64,000 bases of DNA, from contig CALSTO010000002.1 of the NCBI GenBank assembly GCA_943789295.1, positions 248,001-312,000 on the forward strand. Reading direction: 5' to 3'. The notes under the pieces are model-generated. The model was not told the DNA's origin. It did no database searches and saw only the letters and a program-made list of their open reading frames with translations. Source of the DNA: MAG-121220-bin8 sp002700465. GTDB taxonomy: Bacteria > Bacteroidota > Bacteroidia > Flavobacteriales > Flavobacteriaceae. Of the stretch, positions 49,147 through 58,472 are shown piece by piece; position 1 is the stretch's first letter; each line of letters begins with the position of its first letter. The translations under genes were made by a program, and so were the position numbers.

Positions 49147-49841
49147 TCGCTTTGTATTAAAAAAATAGCAGGTCTTTTATGAATGTCAACTTTAGTTGAT
49201 TTCCAATGTTTTACTTTTTTTGTTTTTATATATTCTGTCTTTAAAGTTAAATCACATGCTATACATAATTTTGTTTCAGGTTTTAGTGTGCTTACAAGGG
49301 TAGAAAAAAATTTATTATTTCTGTAAGGGGTTTCCATAAAAATTTGAGTTGTAAATAGTGATGTATTTTCTAAAATTTTTATTTTTTTCTTTCTTTCGCT
49401 TATTTCTATTGGAAGGTACCCATTAAACTTAAAATTTTGACCGTTCATACCTGACCCCATAAGAGCTAATAATATTGAAGAGGGACCAACTAAAGGAATA
49501 ACTTTAATTTCATTTTCATGTGCTAATCTTACAATTTGAGACCCTGGATCTGCAATTCCTGGACACCCAGCATCTGAAATTAAAGCAATATTATGTCCAC
49601 TAAAACAAGGATTTAGATAGCTATTAATTTCTTTTTCAATAGTGTGCTTGTTTAAAATAGAAATATTTATTTCAGATTGATTTTTATTTGGTGTTATATT
49701 TTTAATGAAGGCTCTTCCTGGCTTTTCATTTTCAAAAATGAAATACTTAGTACTACTAATTAAAGTTTGCTGATGTTCAGGAAAATTAGATTTAGACTCT
49801 CCGAGTTTATTAGGAACTAGATAAAGTTTTCCTAAACTCAT
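49143..49841 (-). CDS. RsmI-like SAM-dependent methyltransferase
   Basis: 232 residues of the tetrapyrrole methylase fold: MSLGKLYLVPNKLGES, NIALISDAGCPGIADPGSQIVRLAHENEIKVIPLVGPSSILLALMGSGMNGQNFKFNGYLP, IFMETPYRN. Resembles RsmI (16S rRNA 2'-O-methyltransferase at C1402) but shorter and more divergent at the N-terminus (PNKLGESKSN). Could be RsmI itself or a paralog. 11 bases after dnaA on the same strand. Confidence 0.78.
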   Translation of the reverse strand: MSLGKLYLVPNKLGESKSNFPEHQQTLISSTKYFIFENEKPGRAFIKNITPNKNQSEINISILNKHTIEKEINSYLNPCFSGHNIALISDAGCPGIADPGSQIVRLAHENEIKVIPLVGPSSILLALMGSGMNGQNFKFNGYLPIEISERKKKIKILENTSLFTTQIFMETPYRNNKFFSTLVSTLKPETKLCIACDLTLKTEYIKTKKVKHWKSTKVDIHKRPAIFLIQSD

Positions 49842-49852
49842 TTAATATATTT

Positions 49853-51277
49853 TTATACTGTAAATTTTTTGGACAGATCTTCAACGTATTTTCTAAATTG
49901 TTTATCTGTAAAAGACAAATTATCAACAGTTTTACAGGCATGGAGGACGGTAGCGTGATCTCTACGACCTATTTGCGATCCGATACTTGCAAGTGATGCT
50001 TTCGTGAATTTTTTTGCAAAGAACATTGCTAATTGTCTTGCTTGAACAATATGTCTTTTTCTTGTTTTGGATTGAAGAGTAGAAACATCCATTTGAAAAT
50101 ATTCAGAAACTATTTTTTGAATATAATCTATTGAAACTTCTCTTTTAGTATTTTTAACAAATTTCTCAACAACTCCTTTTGCTAATTCGATGGTAATTTC
50201 TTTTTTATTAAAAGATGATTGTGCTATTAATGAAATTACAGCACCCTCAAGTTCTCTGACGTTAATTTTAATATTTTTAGCAACATAATCGATTACTTCA
50301 TCAGAAATTTCTACGCCGTCTCTGAAAAGTTTATTTTTTAAAATAGACACTCTAGTTTCATAATCAGGTCTTTGGAGCTCCGCAGATAATCCCCATTTAA
50401 ATCTGGATAGTAATCTTTGTTCAATATCTTGCATGTCAACAGGAGCTTTATCAGATGTTAATATAACCTGTTTGCCATTTTGATGTAAGTGATTAAAAAT
50501 ATGAAAAAACACATCTTGAGTTCCTGTTTTACCAGAGAAAAACTGGACATCGTCAATAATTAGAACATCAATTATTTGATAAAAATGAATGAAATCATTT
50601 CTATTATTTTTTTTGACTGAATCAATGTATTGTTGTGTAAATTTTTCAGCAGAAATGTATAATACTGTTTTTTCTGGAAATTTTTCTTTTACATTAACAC
50701 CAATGGCATGAGCTAAATGTGTTTTACCTAATCCAACTCCTCCAAAAATTAATAAGGGATTAAATGATGTTCCACCAGGCTTATTTGAAACAGCTAAGCC
50801 CGCTGATCTTGCAAGTCTATTTGCATCTCCCTCAAGAAAATTTTCAAAAGTATAATTTGGATTGAGTTGAGATTCAATTTTAAGATTTTTAATCCCAGGA
50901 ATTACAAAAGGATTTCTTAATTCGGTTTGAAGATTTCCAATCGAAAGATCAACTTTTTGAGATGGTAAATCTGTTTTATATTGACTGGGTATTTTTTCAG
51001 TAAAAGGACTTAGGTTACCAAATGTATTTTCCATCTTAATAACATATATTAATCTAGCATTTTCTCCAAGTTCTTTATCCAAAGCAAGCTTTAATAATTT
51101 CACATAATGTTCTTCTAGCCATTCATAAAAAAATTTACTAGGAACTTGGACACTAAGTATGTTGTTTTCGAATTTAACTGGTTTAATTGGTTCGAACCAG
51201 GTTTTATAGGCTTGAATCTGAATATTATCTTTTATAAATTTAAGACAGTTTTCCCAAACAGATTCAGCTGTAATCAT
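49853..51277 (-). CDS. dnaA: Chromosomal replication initiator DnaA
   Basis: 474 residues: domain I (SVWENCLKFIKDNIQIQAYKTWFEPIKPV), AAA+ domain with Walker A GGVGLGKTH and DVLIIDDVQFFSGK, and the C-terminal DNA-binding domain with GRRDHATVLHACKTV. Starts replication at oriC. dnaN and recF are not next to it, and the 179-base upstream spacer has no clear cluster of DnaA boxes. Confidence 0.97.
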   Translation of the reverse strand: MITAESVWENCLKFIKDNIQIQAYKTWFEPIKPVKFENNILSVQVPSKFFYEWLEEHYVKLLKLALDKELGENARLIYVIKMENTFGNLSPFTEKIPSQYKTDLPSQKVDLSIGNLQTELRNPFVIPGIKNLKIESQLNPNYTFENFLEGDANRLARSAGLAVSNKPGGTSFNPLLIFGGVGLGKTHLAHAIGVNVKEKFPEKTVLYISAEKFTQQYIDSVKKNNRNDFIHFYQIIDVLIIDDVQFFSGKTGTQDVFFHIFNHLHQNGKQVILTSDKAPVDMQDIEQRLLSRFKWGLSAELQRPDYETRVSILKNKLFRDGVEISDEVIDYVAKNIKINVRELEGAVISLIAQSSFNKKEITIELAKGVVEKFVKNTKREVSIDYIQKIVSEYFQMDVSTLQSKTRKRHIVQARQLAMFFAKKFTKASLASIGSQIGRRDHATVLHACKTVDNLSFTDKQFRKYVEDLSKKFTV

Positions 51278-51456
51278 TATAAACTATTGTTTTTAGTTGT
51301 TGAAAAATCAAAAAAATTTGGTTAAACTTTATTGATAATTATTATGTAACAAATATGTGCAAATTTTTATTAAAAAAAAATCATTTTGCTATTGAATATT
51401 AATTATTTTTTGCCCATATTATAACTTGAGCATGAATAAGATTAAATTTAAAATTT
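51278..51456. other. Divergent spacer dnaA / thioesterase
   Basis: 179 AT-rich bases between divergent genes. They contain long A and T runs, GTAACAAATATGTGCAAAT and TATTATAACTTGAG but no full consensus promoter and no group of TTATCCACA-like boxes. An 11-codon ORF (51432-51467, ATG AAT AAG ATT) ends just inside the thioesterase gene. Nothing here proves an origin. Confidence 0.4.
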
Positions 51457-51855
51457 TTGGAAGATAAAATTGATATTTTAGTGAGATATAGTGAAACTGA
51501 TCAAATGTCATTTGTATATCACGGTAACTATGTTAAATACTTTGAGATGGGAAGAATAGCTTGGTTAAAAAAACTAGGTATTTCTTACAGGCAGATGGAA
51601 GATGATGGTATTTTACTTCCAGTAATTGATGTTAAAATTAATTTCAGAAAATCTGCTCTATTTGACGACAAACTTACCTTAACAACAAAACTAAAGCGAA
51701 CTCCATCTTATATGATTGAATTTGAATACAATATCAAGCGAGATAAAGAGTTGATAACAAATGGATACACAAGATTAGTTTTTTTAAATTCTAAAACAAA
51801 TAAACCCATAAGATGTCCAAAATTTATTTTAGATAAAATTATTCTGGATAAATAA
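51457..51855 (+). CDS. Acyl-CoA thioesterase, 4HBT/YbgC-like
   Basis: 132 residues, hot-dog fold: RYSETDQMSFVYHGNYVKYFEMGRIAWLKKLGISY with the catalytic Asp of the YbgC/4HBT pattern (ETDQMSFVYHGNY), and YTRLVFLNSKTNKPIRCP. Hydrolyses acyl-CoA; substrate unknown. Starts with TTG at 51457, since the only stretch back to the in-frame TGA (51433-51435) has no ATG or GTG. Converges on ribD with a 17-base overlap. Confidence 0.85.
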   Translation: MEDKIDILVRYSETDQMSFVYHGNYVKYFEMGRIAWLKKLGISYRQMEDDGILLPVIDVKINFRKSALFDDKLTLTTKLKRTPSYMIEFEYNIKRDKELITNGYTRLVFLNSKTNKPIRCPKFILDKIILDK

Positions 51856-52846
51856 TTTTAAGTTCATCTTTTCCTATTTTATTTCTAGATTTTATTACAC
51901 CCTTAATTTTTGGACTGGGCAATCCATTATTTAATTTAAAATCATTTGTAAATATTCTTGCCTCATCCCAAATATTATTTTTAATAAAAAGATCTAATGT
52001 TTTTTTACCACCTTCAATAATTATAGATTGAATTTTATGTTTATGTAAAATTCCGCAGATGAAATTTGCTAAATTATTATTTTTGTTAAAATTATTAATA
52101 ACTATAGTTTTAGATTCATCGTTAAAAATATTATAATTTTTACCAAGTGAATTTTTATCATCAAGTATTATTCTTACTGGATTTTTTCCTTTAATATGTC
52201 TCACTGTCAAAGATGGATTATCACTAACAACAGTATTATATCCAATTAATATTGCATGCTCGACAGACCTCCATTCATGAACTAATTGTCTGCTTTCAAT
52301 ACAACTAATCCAAAATGGTTTATTTTCAGATTTTCTAAGTGGAGCAATAAATTTATCTATGGATTCTGCCCACTTTAATATTATGTATGGTCTTTTAAAA
52401 ATATTAAAATGAAGAAAATTTCTATGAAGATTTTTACACTCCTTTTCTAAAACCCCAAAAGTAACTCGAATGCCCTTATCCTCTAGGTATTTAATCCCAT
52501 TTCCATTTACTTTAGAGCTATTATCAATTGTTCCAATAATAACTTGACCAATTTTATATTTACTAATTAACTCAACACAAGGAGGTGTTTTTCCATAATG
52601 AGAACATGGTTCCAATGTTACATAAAGAGTAGACCCATTTAAATCTTGTTTGTTTTTTACATTATTAATTGCATTGACTTCTGCATGGTTTCCTCCATAA
52701 TCAGATGTTAACCCCTCAGAAATAATAAGATTATTTTTTAATATTAGACATCCTACAGAGGGATTAGGATAATAATTGGATTTATTGTTTTTAGCAAGAT
52801 ATATACATCTAGACATATATTTCTCATGCTTTTTAACTTTATTCAT
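51839..52846 (-). CDS. ribD: Bifunctional pyrimidine deaminase/reductase RibD
   Basis: 335 residues. N-terminal deaminase: NHAEVNAINNV and EPCSHYGKTPPCVELI (zinc site His/Cys/Cys), YPNPSVGCLIL. C-terminal reductase: KWAESIDKF, NPSLTVRHIKGKNPVRIILD and SIIIEGGKKTLDLF. Steps two and three of riboflavin synthesis. ATG at 52846 gives the family N-terminus; a longer in-frame start at 52897 is unlikely. Divergent from the GNAT gene. Confidence 0.95.
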   Translation of the reverse strand: MNKVKKHEKYMSRCIYLAKNNKSNYYPNPSVGCLILKNNLIISEGLTSDYGGNHAEVNAINNVKNKQDLNGSTLYVTLEPCSHYGKTPPCVELISKYKIGQVIIGTIDNSSKVNGNGIKYLEDKGIRVTFGVLEKECKNLHRNFLHFNIFKRPYIILKWAESIDKFIAPLRKSENKPFWISCIESRQLVHEWRSVEHAILIGYNTVVSDNPSLTVRHIKGKNPVRIILDDKNSLGKNYNIFNDESKTIVINNFNKNNNLANFICGILHKHKIQSIIIEGGKKTLDLFIKNNIWDEARIFTNDFKLNNGLPSPKIKGVIKSRNKIGKDELKIIYPE

Positions 52847-52912
52847 AAATATTCTAAAAGTTTTTAATAATATATATGACGTATCTTCACAACACAAAAA
52901 TACTTTTAAAAT

Positions 52913-53407
52913 ATGAAAGTTAAAGGTGATTTTTTTATTAGAAAAATTAAAGAAGAAGATAATCTAGAAATACAAGCTATTTTATCTAGTGTTATGCGTG
53001 AATTTGATGTTCCAGAAACAGGGACTGCATTAGCAGATCCTGAATTAAAAAACATGTTTCAATCTTATCAAGCTTATAAAAGTTCGTATTATGTAATATT
53101 AAAAAATAACTCTTTAGTGGGAGGAGCAGGAATTTCTAAGCTTAAAAATTCAAATGATAATACTTGTGAGCTACAGAAAATGTACTTTTTAAAAGAGGCT
53201 AGAGGTAAAGGGTTAGGGAATTTAATGATAGATCTATGTTTAAAAAGTGCACTTGAATATGGGTTTGAAAAATGTTACATAGAAACAATGCATAATATGA
53301 ATAAAGCTCAATCATTATATTTAAAAAAAGGTTTTAGTTACTTGCAAAAACCATTAGGAAATACAGGCCACTGTTCATGTCCTATATGGATGATAAAAAA
53401 TTTATAA
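52913..53407 (+). CDS. GNAT family N-acetyltransferase
   Basis: 164 residues: GDFFIRKIKEEDNLEIQAILSSVMREF, then the acetyl-CoA-binding motif A KMYFLKEARGKGLGNLMIDLCL (R/Q-x-x-G-x-G), YGFEKCYIETMHNM and a C-terminal LYLKKGFSYLQKP. N-acetylates an amine; substrate unknown. Its TAA (53405-53407) overlaps the prmC ATG as TAATG. Confidence 0.85.
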   Translation: MKVKGDFFIRKIKEEDNLEIQAILSSVMREFDVPETGTALADPELKNMFQSYQAYKSSYYVILKNNSLVGGAGISKLKNSNDNTCELQKMYFLKEARGKGLGNLMIDLCLKSALEYGFEKCYIETMHNMNKAQSLYLKKGFSYLQKPLGNTGHCSCPIWMIKNL

Positions 53408-54249
53408 TGACATTACTAGAGTTCAATAATTTATTTAAAAGCAAATTAATTTCAAAAGTTGATAAAAATGAAATTGATGAGTTTTTTTTCTGGCTAATTG
53501 ATCATTATTGTAATTACAGTAGAATTGAATACATATTGAATCCAAATTTTAAAATCTCCAAAACACAACAAGAAAATCTTACAAATTCAATTGATTCTTT
53601 ATTAAAAGACATGCCAATTCAGTATGTAATTGGAGAGACTAATTTTATGGATTTAATTTTTAAATTAAATAAAAGTGTTTTAATTCCCAGGCCTGAAACT
53701 GAGGAGTTAGTAAATTGGATTATTAATGATGAACATAAAAATAAAACCATATTAGATATTGGGACAGGAAGTGGGTGTATAGCGATAAGTTTGTCTAAAA
53801 ATTTAAAAAATTGTAAAGTGACAGGTTGGGACATAAATGAAGACATAATCAAAATTGCTAATCACAATGCAATTTTAAATAATGTAAATGTATTGTTTGA
53901 GTTATCGGACATAACTAAACCATTGATTATTGATCATAAATATGATTTAATAGTTTCTAATCCACCATATATTACACATAAAGAAAAAAAATTTATTTCA
54001 AATAATGTAAAATATTTTGAACCACATACTGCTCTTTTTGTTGAAGACCATGATCCTTTATTTTTTTATGAAAACATATCTGCTTTTGCAAATTCTAATT
54101 TAAAATCTAATGGTTTTTTATACATAGAAATAAATGAAAATTTCTCTAAAGAAGTCATAAAGCTTTTAAAAGATAAAGGATTTTACGATATTAAACTCAA
54201 AAAAGATTTTAGATTAAAAAATAGAATGATTAAGGCAGTAAAAAAATGA
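53407..54249 (+). CDS. prmC: Release factor glutamine methyltransferase PrmC
   Basis: 280 residues: ILNPNFKISKTQQENLTN helical N-domain, LIPRPETEELVNWII, TILDIGTGSGCIAISLSKN (SAM site) and YDLIVSNPPYITHKEK (NPPY active site). Methylates the Gln of the GGQ motif in release factors. ATG at 53407 is chosen over longer in-frame starts at 53377 and 53386 because it gives MTLLEF, like relatives, and couples with the GNAT stop. Overlaps ligA by ATGA. Confidence 0.94.
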   Translation: MTLLEFNNLFKSKLISKVDKNEIDEFFFWLIDHYCNYSRIEYILNPNFKISKTQQENLTNSIDSLLKDMPIQYVIGETNFMDLIFKLNKSVLIPRPETEELVNWIINDEHKNKTILDIGTGSGCIAISLSKNLKNCKVTGWDINEDIIKIANHNAILNNVNVLFELSDITKPLIIDHKYDLIVSNPPYITHKEKKFISNNVKYFEPHTALFVEDHDPLFFYENISAFANSNLKSNGFLYIEINENFSKEVIKLLKDKGFYDIKLKKDFRLKNRMIKAVKK

Positions 54250-56240
54250 GTTCGGATAAAAAAATATTAGAAAATCTTAGAAATGAATTACATAAGCATA
54301 CTCATCTTTATTATGTAAAAGATGCTCCAGTAATAAGTGATTATGAGTTTGATTTAATGTTAAAAAAATTAATTGAGCTAGAATCAAAATTTCCACAATT
54401 TTTTGACTCCAATTCTCCTTCTCAAAGAGTTGGAGGTAAAGTATCCAAAAAATTTAATAATATAAAGCATGATTATCCAATGTATTCATTGGATAATTCT
54501 TATTCTAAACAAGACTTAGATAGTTTTAATACAAGAATTTTAAAGAAGATACCAAATAGTGATCTAACTTATTTGTGTGAACTTAAATTTGATGGTGTAT
54601 CTATTAATTTAACTTATGAAAATGGATATTTAGTTACAGCTGTCACTAGAGGAGATGGTGTTTATGGTGATGATGTTACTGAAAATGTTAAAACTATTAA
54701 AACAGTTCCATTAAAACTCAAAGGAAATTATCCACAAAAATTTCAAATTAGAGGAGAAATATTTATTGAACTGAACGATTTTAATCAAATGAATATTGAG
54801 AGGGCTGAAAACGGATTAGAACCGTATATGAACCCCCGAAATACAGCTTCTGGAAGTTTGAAGTTGCAAGACAGTTCAGAGGTTGCAAAACGTCCATTGA
54901 AATGTTTTTTATATCAAGTTGTTTCTGAAAATGATGATTCAAAAACACAATACGATAATTTACTTTCAGCTTCAAGCTGGGGTTTTAATGTTTCGGATTC
55001 ATATAAGCTCTGTAGCTCAATTGACGAGGTCTTTGATTTTATAAATCGATGGGATAAAAAAAGAAATAATTTAGATTTTGAAATTGACGGTATAGTAATA
55101 AAAGTTAATCAAATAGATTATCAAAAAACCTTAGGATTTACATCAAAGTATCCAAGATGGTCAATAGCGTATAAATTTAAAACTCTCCAAGCTTCTACTT
55201 CACTTCTATCTATTAGTTATCAGGTTGGAAGAACTGGCGCTATAACTCCAGTAGCAAATTTAAGTCCTGTTTTGTTGGGAGGGACAATAGTAAAAAGAGC
55301 CTCCCTTCATAATGAGGATCAAATAAATAAACTTGATTTACATTTAAATGATCACGTTTTAATTGAAAAGGGTGGAGAGATTATTCCAAAAATTGTAGAT
55401 GTTCAAATTGATAAAAGAAATCTTTTTTCAAATAGAATTTCATTTATTTCTAAATGTCCTTCTTGTCAATCAGATTTATCTAAAAATGAACTTGAAGCTC
55501 ATCATTATTGTGTAAATTTCAATTTTTGTCCTCCTCAAATTACAGGCAGAATACAACATTTTATATCTAGAAAAGCAATGGATATAAATGGAATTGGAAA
55601 TGAAACTATTCAGTTAATGTTTGAAAACAATCTTATTACAAATTATGCTGATCTATACACTTTGAAAAAAAATGACTTATTAAATTTAGATAGAATGGCT
55701 GAAAAATCTGTTGATAATATATTTAGAGGGTTAAATGATTCCAAAAAAATACCTTTTGAAAGAGTTTTATTTGCACTTGGTATTAGGTATGTTGGTCAAA
55801 CAGTATCCAAAAATCTTGCAAAAAAATTTCAATCAATCGATAACTTAATTTCTCAATCATATGATGAATTACTTATGGTTGATGAAATAGGAGAAAGAAT
55901 TTCACAAAGTGTAGTTGATTTTTTTAAGAATGATAATAATATTTTAAATATTAAAAAACTTAAAAAAAATGGATTACAATTTGAAAGTAATATAAAAAGT
56001 AATGTAAGTGATGTTTTAAACAATAAAACCTTTGTTGTTTCAGGTATTTTTGAAAATTATTCAAGAGATCAATTAAAAAATGTAATTGAACTAAATGGTG
56101 GAAAAAACCTTAGTTCAGTAAGTTTGAAAACAAATTATTTAATAGCTGGTGATAAAATGGGGCCAAGCAAATTAAAAAAAGCTCAAGATTTAGGAATTAA
56201 TATAATTTCTGAACAAGATTTTAATAAATTATTGAATTAA
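54246..56240 (+). CDS. ligA: NAD-dependent DNA ligase LigA
   Basis: 664 residues: YYVKDAPVISDYEFDLMLKKL (NAD domain), catalytic Lys114 in CELKFDGVSINLTY, VTRGDGVYGDDVTENVKTI, the zinc finger CPSCQSDL...HHYCVNFNFCPPQ, HhH repeats and a C-terminal BRCT domain (NKTFVVSGIFENYSRDQL). Seals nicks during replication and repair. Ends at the TTAA shared with the stop of the convergent metallophosphoesterase gene. Confidence 0.97.
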   Translation: MSSDKKILENLRNELHKHTHLYYVKDAPVISDYEFDLMLKKLIELESKFPQFFDSNSPSQRVGGKVSKKFNNIKHDYPMYSLDNSYSKQDLDSFNTRILKKIPNSDLTYLCELKFDGVSINLTYENGYLVTAVTRGDGVYGDDVTENVKTIKTVPLKLKGNYPQKFQIRGEIFIELNDFNQMNIERAENGLEPYMNPRNTASGSLKLQDSSEVAKRPLKCFLYQVVSENDDSKTQYDNLLSASSWGFNVSDSYKLCSSIDEVFDFINRWDKKRNNLDFEIDGIVIKVNQIDYQKTLGFTSKYPRWSIAYKFKTLQASTSLLSISYQVGRTGAITPVANLSPVLLGGTIVKRASLHNEDQINKLDLHLNDHVLIEKGGEIIPKIVDVQIDKRNLFSNRISFISKCPSCQSDLSKNELEAHHYCVNFNFCPPQITGRIQHFISRKAMDINGIGNETIQLMFENNLITNYADLYTLKKNDLLNLDRMAEKSVDNIFRGLNDSKKIPFERVLFALGIRYVGQTVSKNLAKKFQSIDNLISQSYDELLMVDEIGERISQSVVDFFKNDNNILNIKKLKKNGLQFESNIKSNVSDVLNNKTFVVSGIFENYSRDQLKNVIELNGGKNLSSVSLKTNYLIAGDKMGPSKLKKAQDLGINIISEQDFNKLLN

Positions 56241-57148
56241 ACCTTGATGTTTTCTGAGTTTTCTTCAATAATATTATTTGAAAAATAGAAATCAATTTTT
56301 CCTAGATTTATTCCAAAACAGCCAACCTGATTAATTAATACATTTTTGTCATCAATGTTTTTTGTTTCTATTGGTTTTTTTAAAAATGTATGGGTATGTC
56401 CACCAATTATTAAATCTATGTTCCTTGTTTTTTTTGCCAACAATAAATCACACATTATATTTTTATCTTTTGAATAAGAAAACCCCAAGTGAGAAAGACA
56501 TATAATTAAATCACAATTATAATTAAATTTTAATTTGTTTGTAATATCAGTAGAGATTTCGATTGGGTCTAAATAATTTATACCCTTGTATAATTTTTTT
56601 TCAACCAAACCGTTTAATTCAATTCCTAATCCAAATACTCCAATTTTTACATCATCAATATTAAAAATTTTATATCTGTCTATTTTATTTTCAAGTGCAG
56701 TATTGTTAAAAGTATAGTTTGAATTTAAAAAAGAAAAGTTGGCATATTTTAAAGATTTAGCTAATTTTTCAATACCATTATCAAACTCATGATTTCCCAG
56801 AGTTGATGCATTGTAGCCCATTTTACTCATCAATTTTAATTCAACTTCACCTTCAAAAAAATTAAAGTAAGGAGTGCCTTGAAAAACATCACCTGCATCA
56901 AGAATTAAAGTATTAGGATTTTCTTTTTTTAAAGAGTTAATAAGATTTGATCTTGCAACTACTCCACCGCTATTTGGGTTTATTGGGTCATTTTCAGGAA
57001 AGGGATCAATATGACTGTGCACGTCATTAGTATGTAAGATTGTGATTTTTTTTAAACTATTTGAATAAGTGCTTAAACCTGTTAATGGTAATGTTAATCC
57101 AAAAATTGTTGATGACTTTACATGCTTTAAAAAATTTCTTCTCTTCAT
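56237..57148 (-). CDS. Metallophosphoesterase half of a split 5'-nucleotidase
   Basis: 303 residues: MKRRNFLKHVKSSTIFGLTLPLTG looks like a twin-arginine-type signal. Metal-binding motifs are ILHTNDVHSHIDPFP, LILDAGDVFQGTPYFN, TLGNHEFDNG and IDLIIGGHTH. This is the N-terminal catalytic domain of UshA-like 5'-nucleotidase/2',3'-cyclic phosphodiesterase. The substrate-binding C-domain is encoded just upstream as a separate lipoprotein with ATGA overlap. Periplasmic. Confidence 0.88.
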   Translation of the reverse strand: MKRRNFLKHVKSSTIFGLTLPLTGLSTYSNSLKKITILHTNDVHSHIDPFPENDPINPNSGGVVARSNLINSLKKENPNTLILDAGDVFQGTPYFNFFEGEVELKLMSKMGYNASTLGNHEFDNGIEKLAKSLKYANFSFLNSNYTFNNTALENKIDRYKIFNIDDVKIGVFGLGIELNGLVEKKLYKGINYLDPIEISTDITNKLKFNYNCDLIICLSHLGFSYSKDKNIMCDLLLAKKTRNIDLIIGGHTHTFLKKPIETKNIDDKNVLINQVGCFGINLGKIDFYFSNNIIEENSENIKV

Positions 57149-57894
57149 TCTGATCTAAAAATTCTGTTATCAAGTTTACCTTCTATAATATTTTTATTTT
57201 TCATAGATTTGATCAATAGGTCTCTTAAATTCAATTTTAAATTATATAATTCTAAAGGATCTTTGAAAAATGTCATTTTGTCTCCACCCTCTTGTAAAAA
57301 ATTGGAAGTCAAAACATAATAGCTTTTGTTTTTATCAAATTTTTTTTTATTAATAAATATTTTTTTATTTGTTTTATTAAAAAATTCAATCTCTAATCTT
57401 GAGCTAGGATGTGCTAAGTTTTCATTGTTAAAATATTCAACTAATTCAATAACTTTTTCTCCTTCAATTTTAACAACGGTTGCAAGGTTTTTCCATGGCA
57501 TTATTGTAAACAAATCATGTTGAGTTATTTTTCCTTTGTTTAAAGTTCCCCTAACTCCACCATAATTAAATAATGCAAAATCTATGTTATTTGAAGTTAT
57601 TTTATAAAATTCAGGATTACATTCTTCATATAAAATATCAGCAATTAAATTACCTAGTGTAGATTCTAATTTACCATCACGAATACTGTAAGATTCTTTA
57701 CTAAACCCTACAGTTTTCTCTAATGTTTTGATTTTATTTCGGAACGGTTTTATGATTAATTCAATTTCAATATCAACGATTGAATCTTGAACTTTAATAT
57801 TATCCTCATAAGAAATATTGGAAATAGTATATCCTGAACTTGAACAAGAAAATGAAAATAGAGTTATAATTAAAACAATTATTTTCAATTTCAT
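57145..57894 (-). CDS. 5'-nucleotidase C-terminal domain lipoprotein
   Basis: 249 residues: signal with lipobox SFSC and Cys17, then GFSKESYSIRDGKLESTLGNLIADILYE, FALFNYGGVRGTLNKGKITQHDLFTIMPWKNLATVVKIEG, SNFLQEGGDKM. That is the 5_nucleotid_C domain. Pairs with the following metallophosphoesterase gene so that the two halves could meet in the periplasm. Start ATG 57894 is chosen over 57921 because it opens directly into the signal. Confidence 0.85.
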   Translation of the reverse strand: MKLKIIVLIITLFSFSCSSSGYTISNISYEDNIKVQDSIVDIEIELIIKPFRNKIKTLEKTVGFSKESYSIRDGKLESTLGNLIADILYEECNPEFYKITSNNIDFALFNYGGVRGTLNKGKITQHDLFTIMPWKNLATVVKIEGEKVIELVEYFNNENLAHPSSRLEIEFFNKTNKKIFINKKKFDKNKSYYVLTSNFLQEGGDKMTFFKDPLELYNLKLNLRDLLIKSMKNKNIIEGKLDNRIFRSE

Positions 57895-57956
57895 GTATTT
57901 ATTGTAAAAACTAGTAATCAATTCTTAAATATGTAATTTAGCAGATCATTAAAGAT

Positions 57957-58472
57957 ATGATATTTAAATCACTACATGAGAGCCTTGTTAAAAAAAAGAT
58001 TAATAAATCATTAGAACTTTTAAATGAACAGATAAGGATTAAACCAAATCCTGTAAAAACAATTGGCTGTATCATTGACCCTTTGTTCCCTGTTGAGGTT
58101 AATAATTTCATAAAACTAGTTAATAAGATTGGTTTGAAAGAGAAAGATTTAAAACTTATTACTTTCCAAGAAAATGAAAATGGATTTAATATTTTCTCAA
58201 ATATGAATGTAACTCCAAAATCAATTTCATTTACAGGTAATTTAACAGGAAAAGATTCTTTAGAATTTATTTCTTATGATTACGATTTGTTAATTAATTT
58301 TTTTAAATCCAACAATGTTTTGACTCTTTTATCATCAAAAGTAAATGCTAAATTTAGAGTTGGTTTTAGCTCTGTAGATTCCAGATTAAATGATTTAATG
58401 TTTTCGGATAAAATAAATAAATTTAAAGAATTTGATAGTGAATTAATTAAATACTTAAGAATAATTAAATAA
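57957..58472 (+). CDS. DUF6913 domain-containing protein
   Basis: 171 residues: MIFKSLHESLVKKKINKSLELLNEQ, GCIIDPLFPVEVNNFIKLVNKIGL, YDYDLLINFFKSNNVLTLLSSKVNAKFRVGFSSVD. Matches a Flavobacteriia family found just before dapA, as here with one shared base. Function unknown. No signal peptide or membrane span. Confidence 0.78.
   Translation: MIFKSLHESLVKKKINKSLELLNEQIRIKPNPVKTIGCIIDPLFPVEVNNFIKLVNKIGLKEKDLKLITFQENENGFNIFSNMNVTPKSISFTGNLTGKDSLEFISYDYDLLINFFKSNNVLTLLSSKVNAKFRVGFSSVDSRLNDLMFSDKINKFKEFDSELIKYLRIIK

Noticed and set aside
51278..51456. Possible replication origin beside dnaA
   Set aside because: AT-rich, but no cluster of TTATCCACA-like boxes, no dnaN next to it and no GC-skew calculation possible by eye.
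51432..51467. 11-codon upstream ORF before the thioesterase
   Set aside because: Too short to support, no conservation data; noted only because it overlaps a TTG start.
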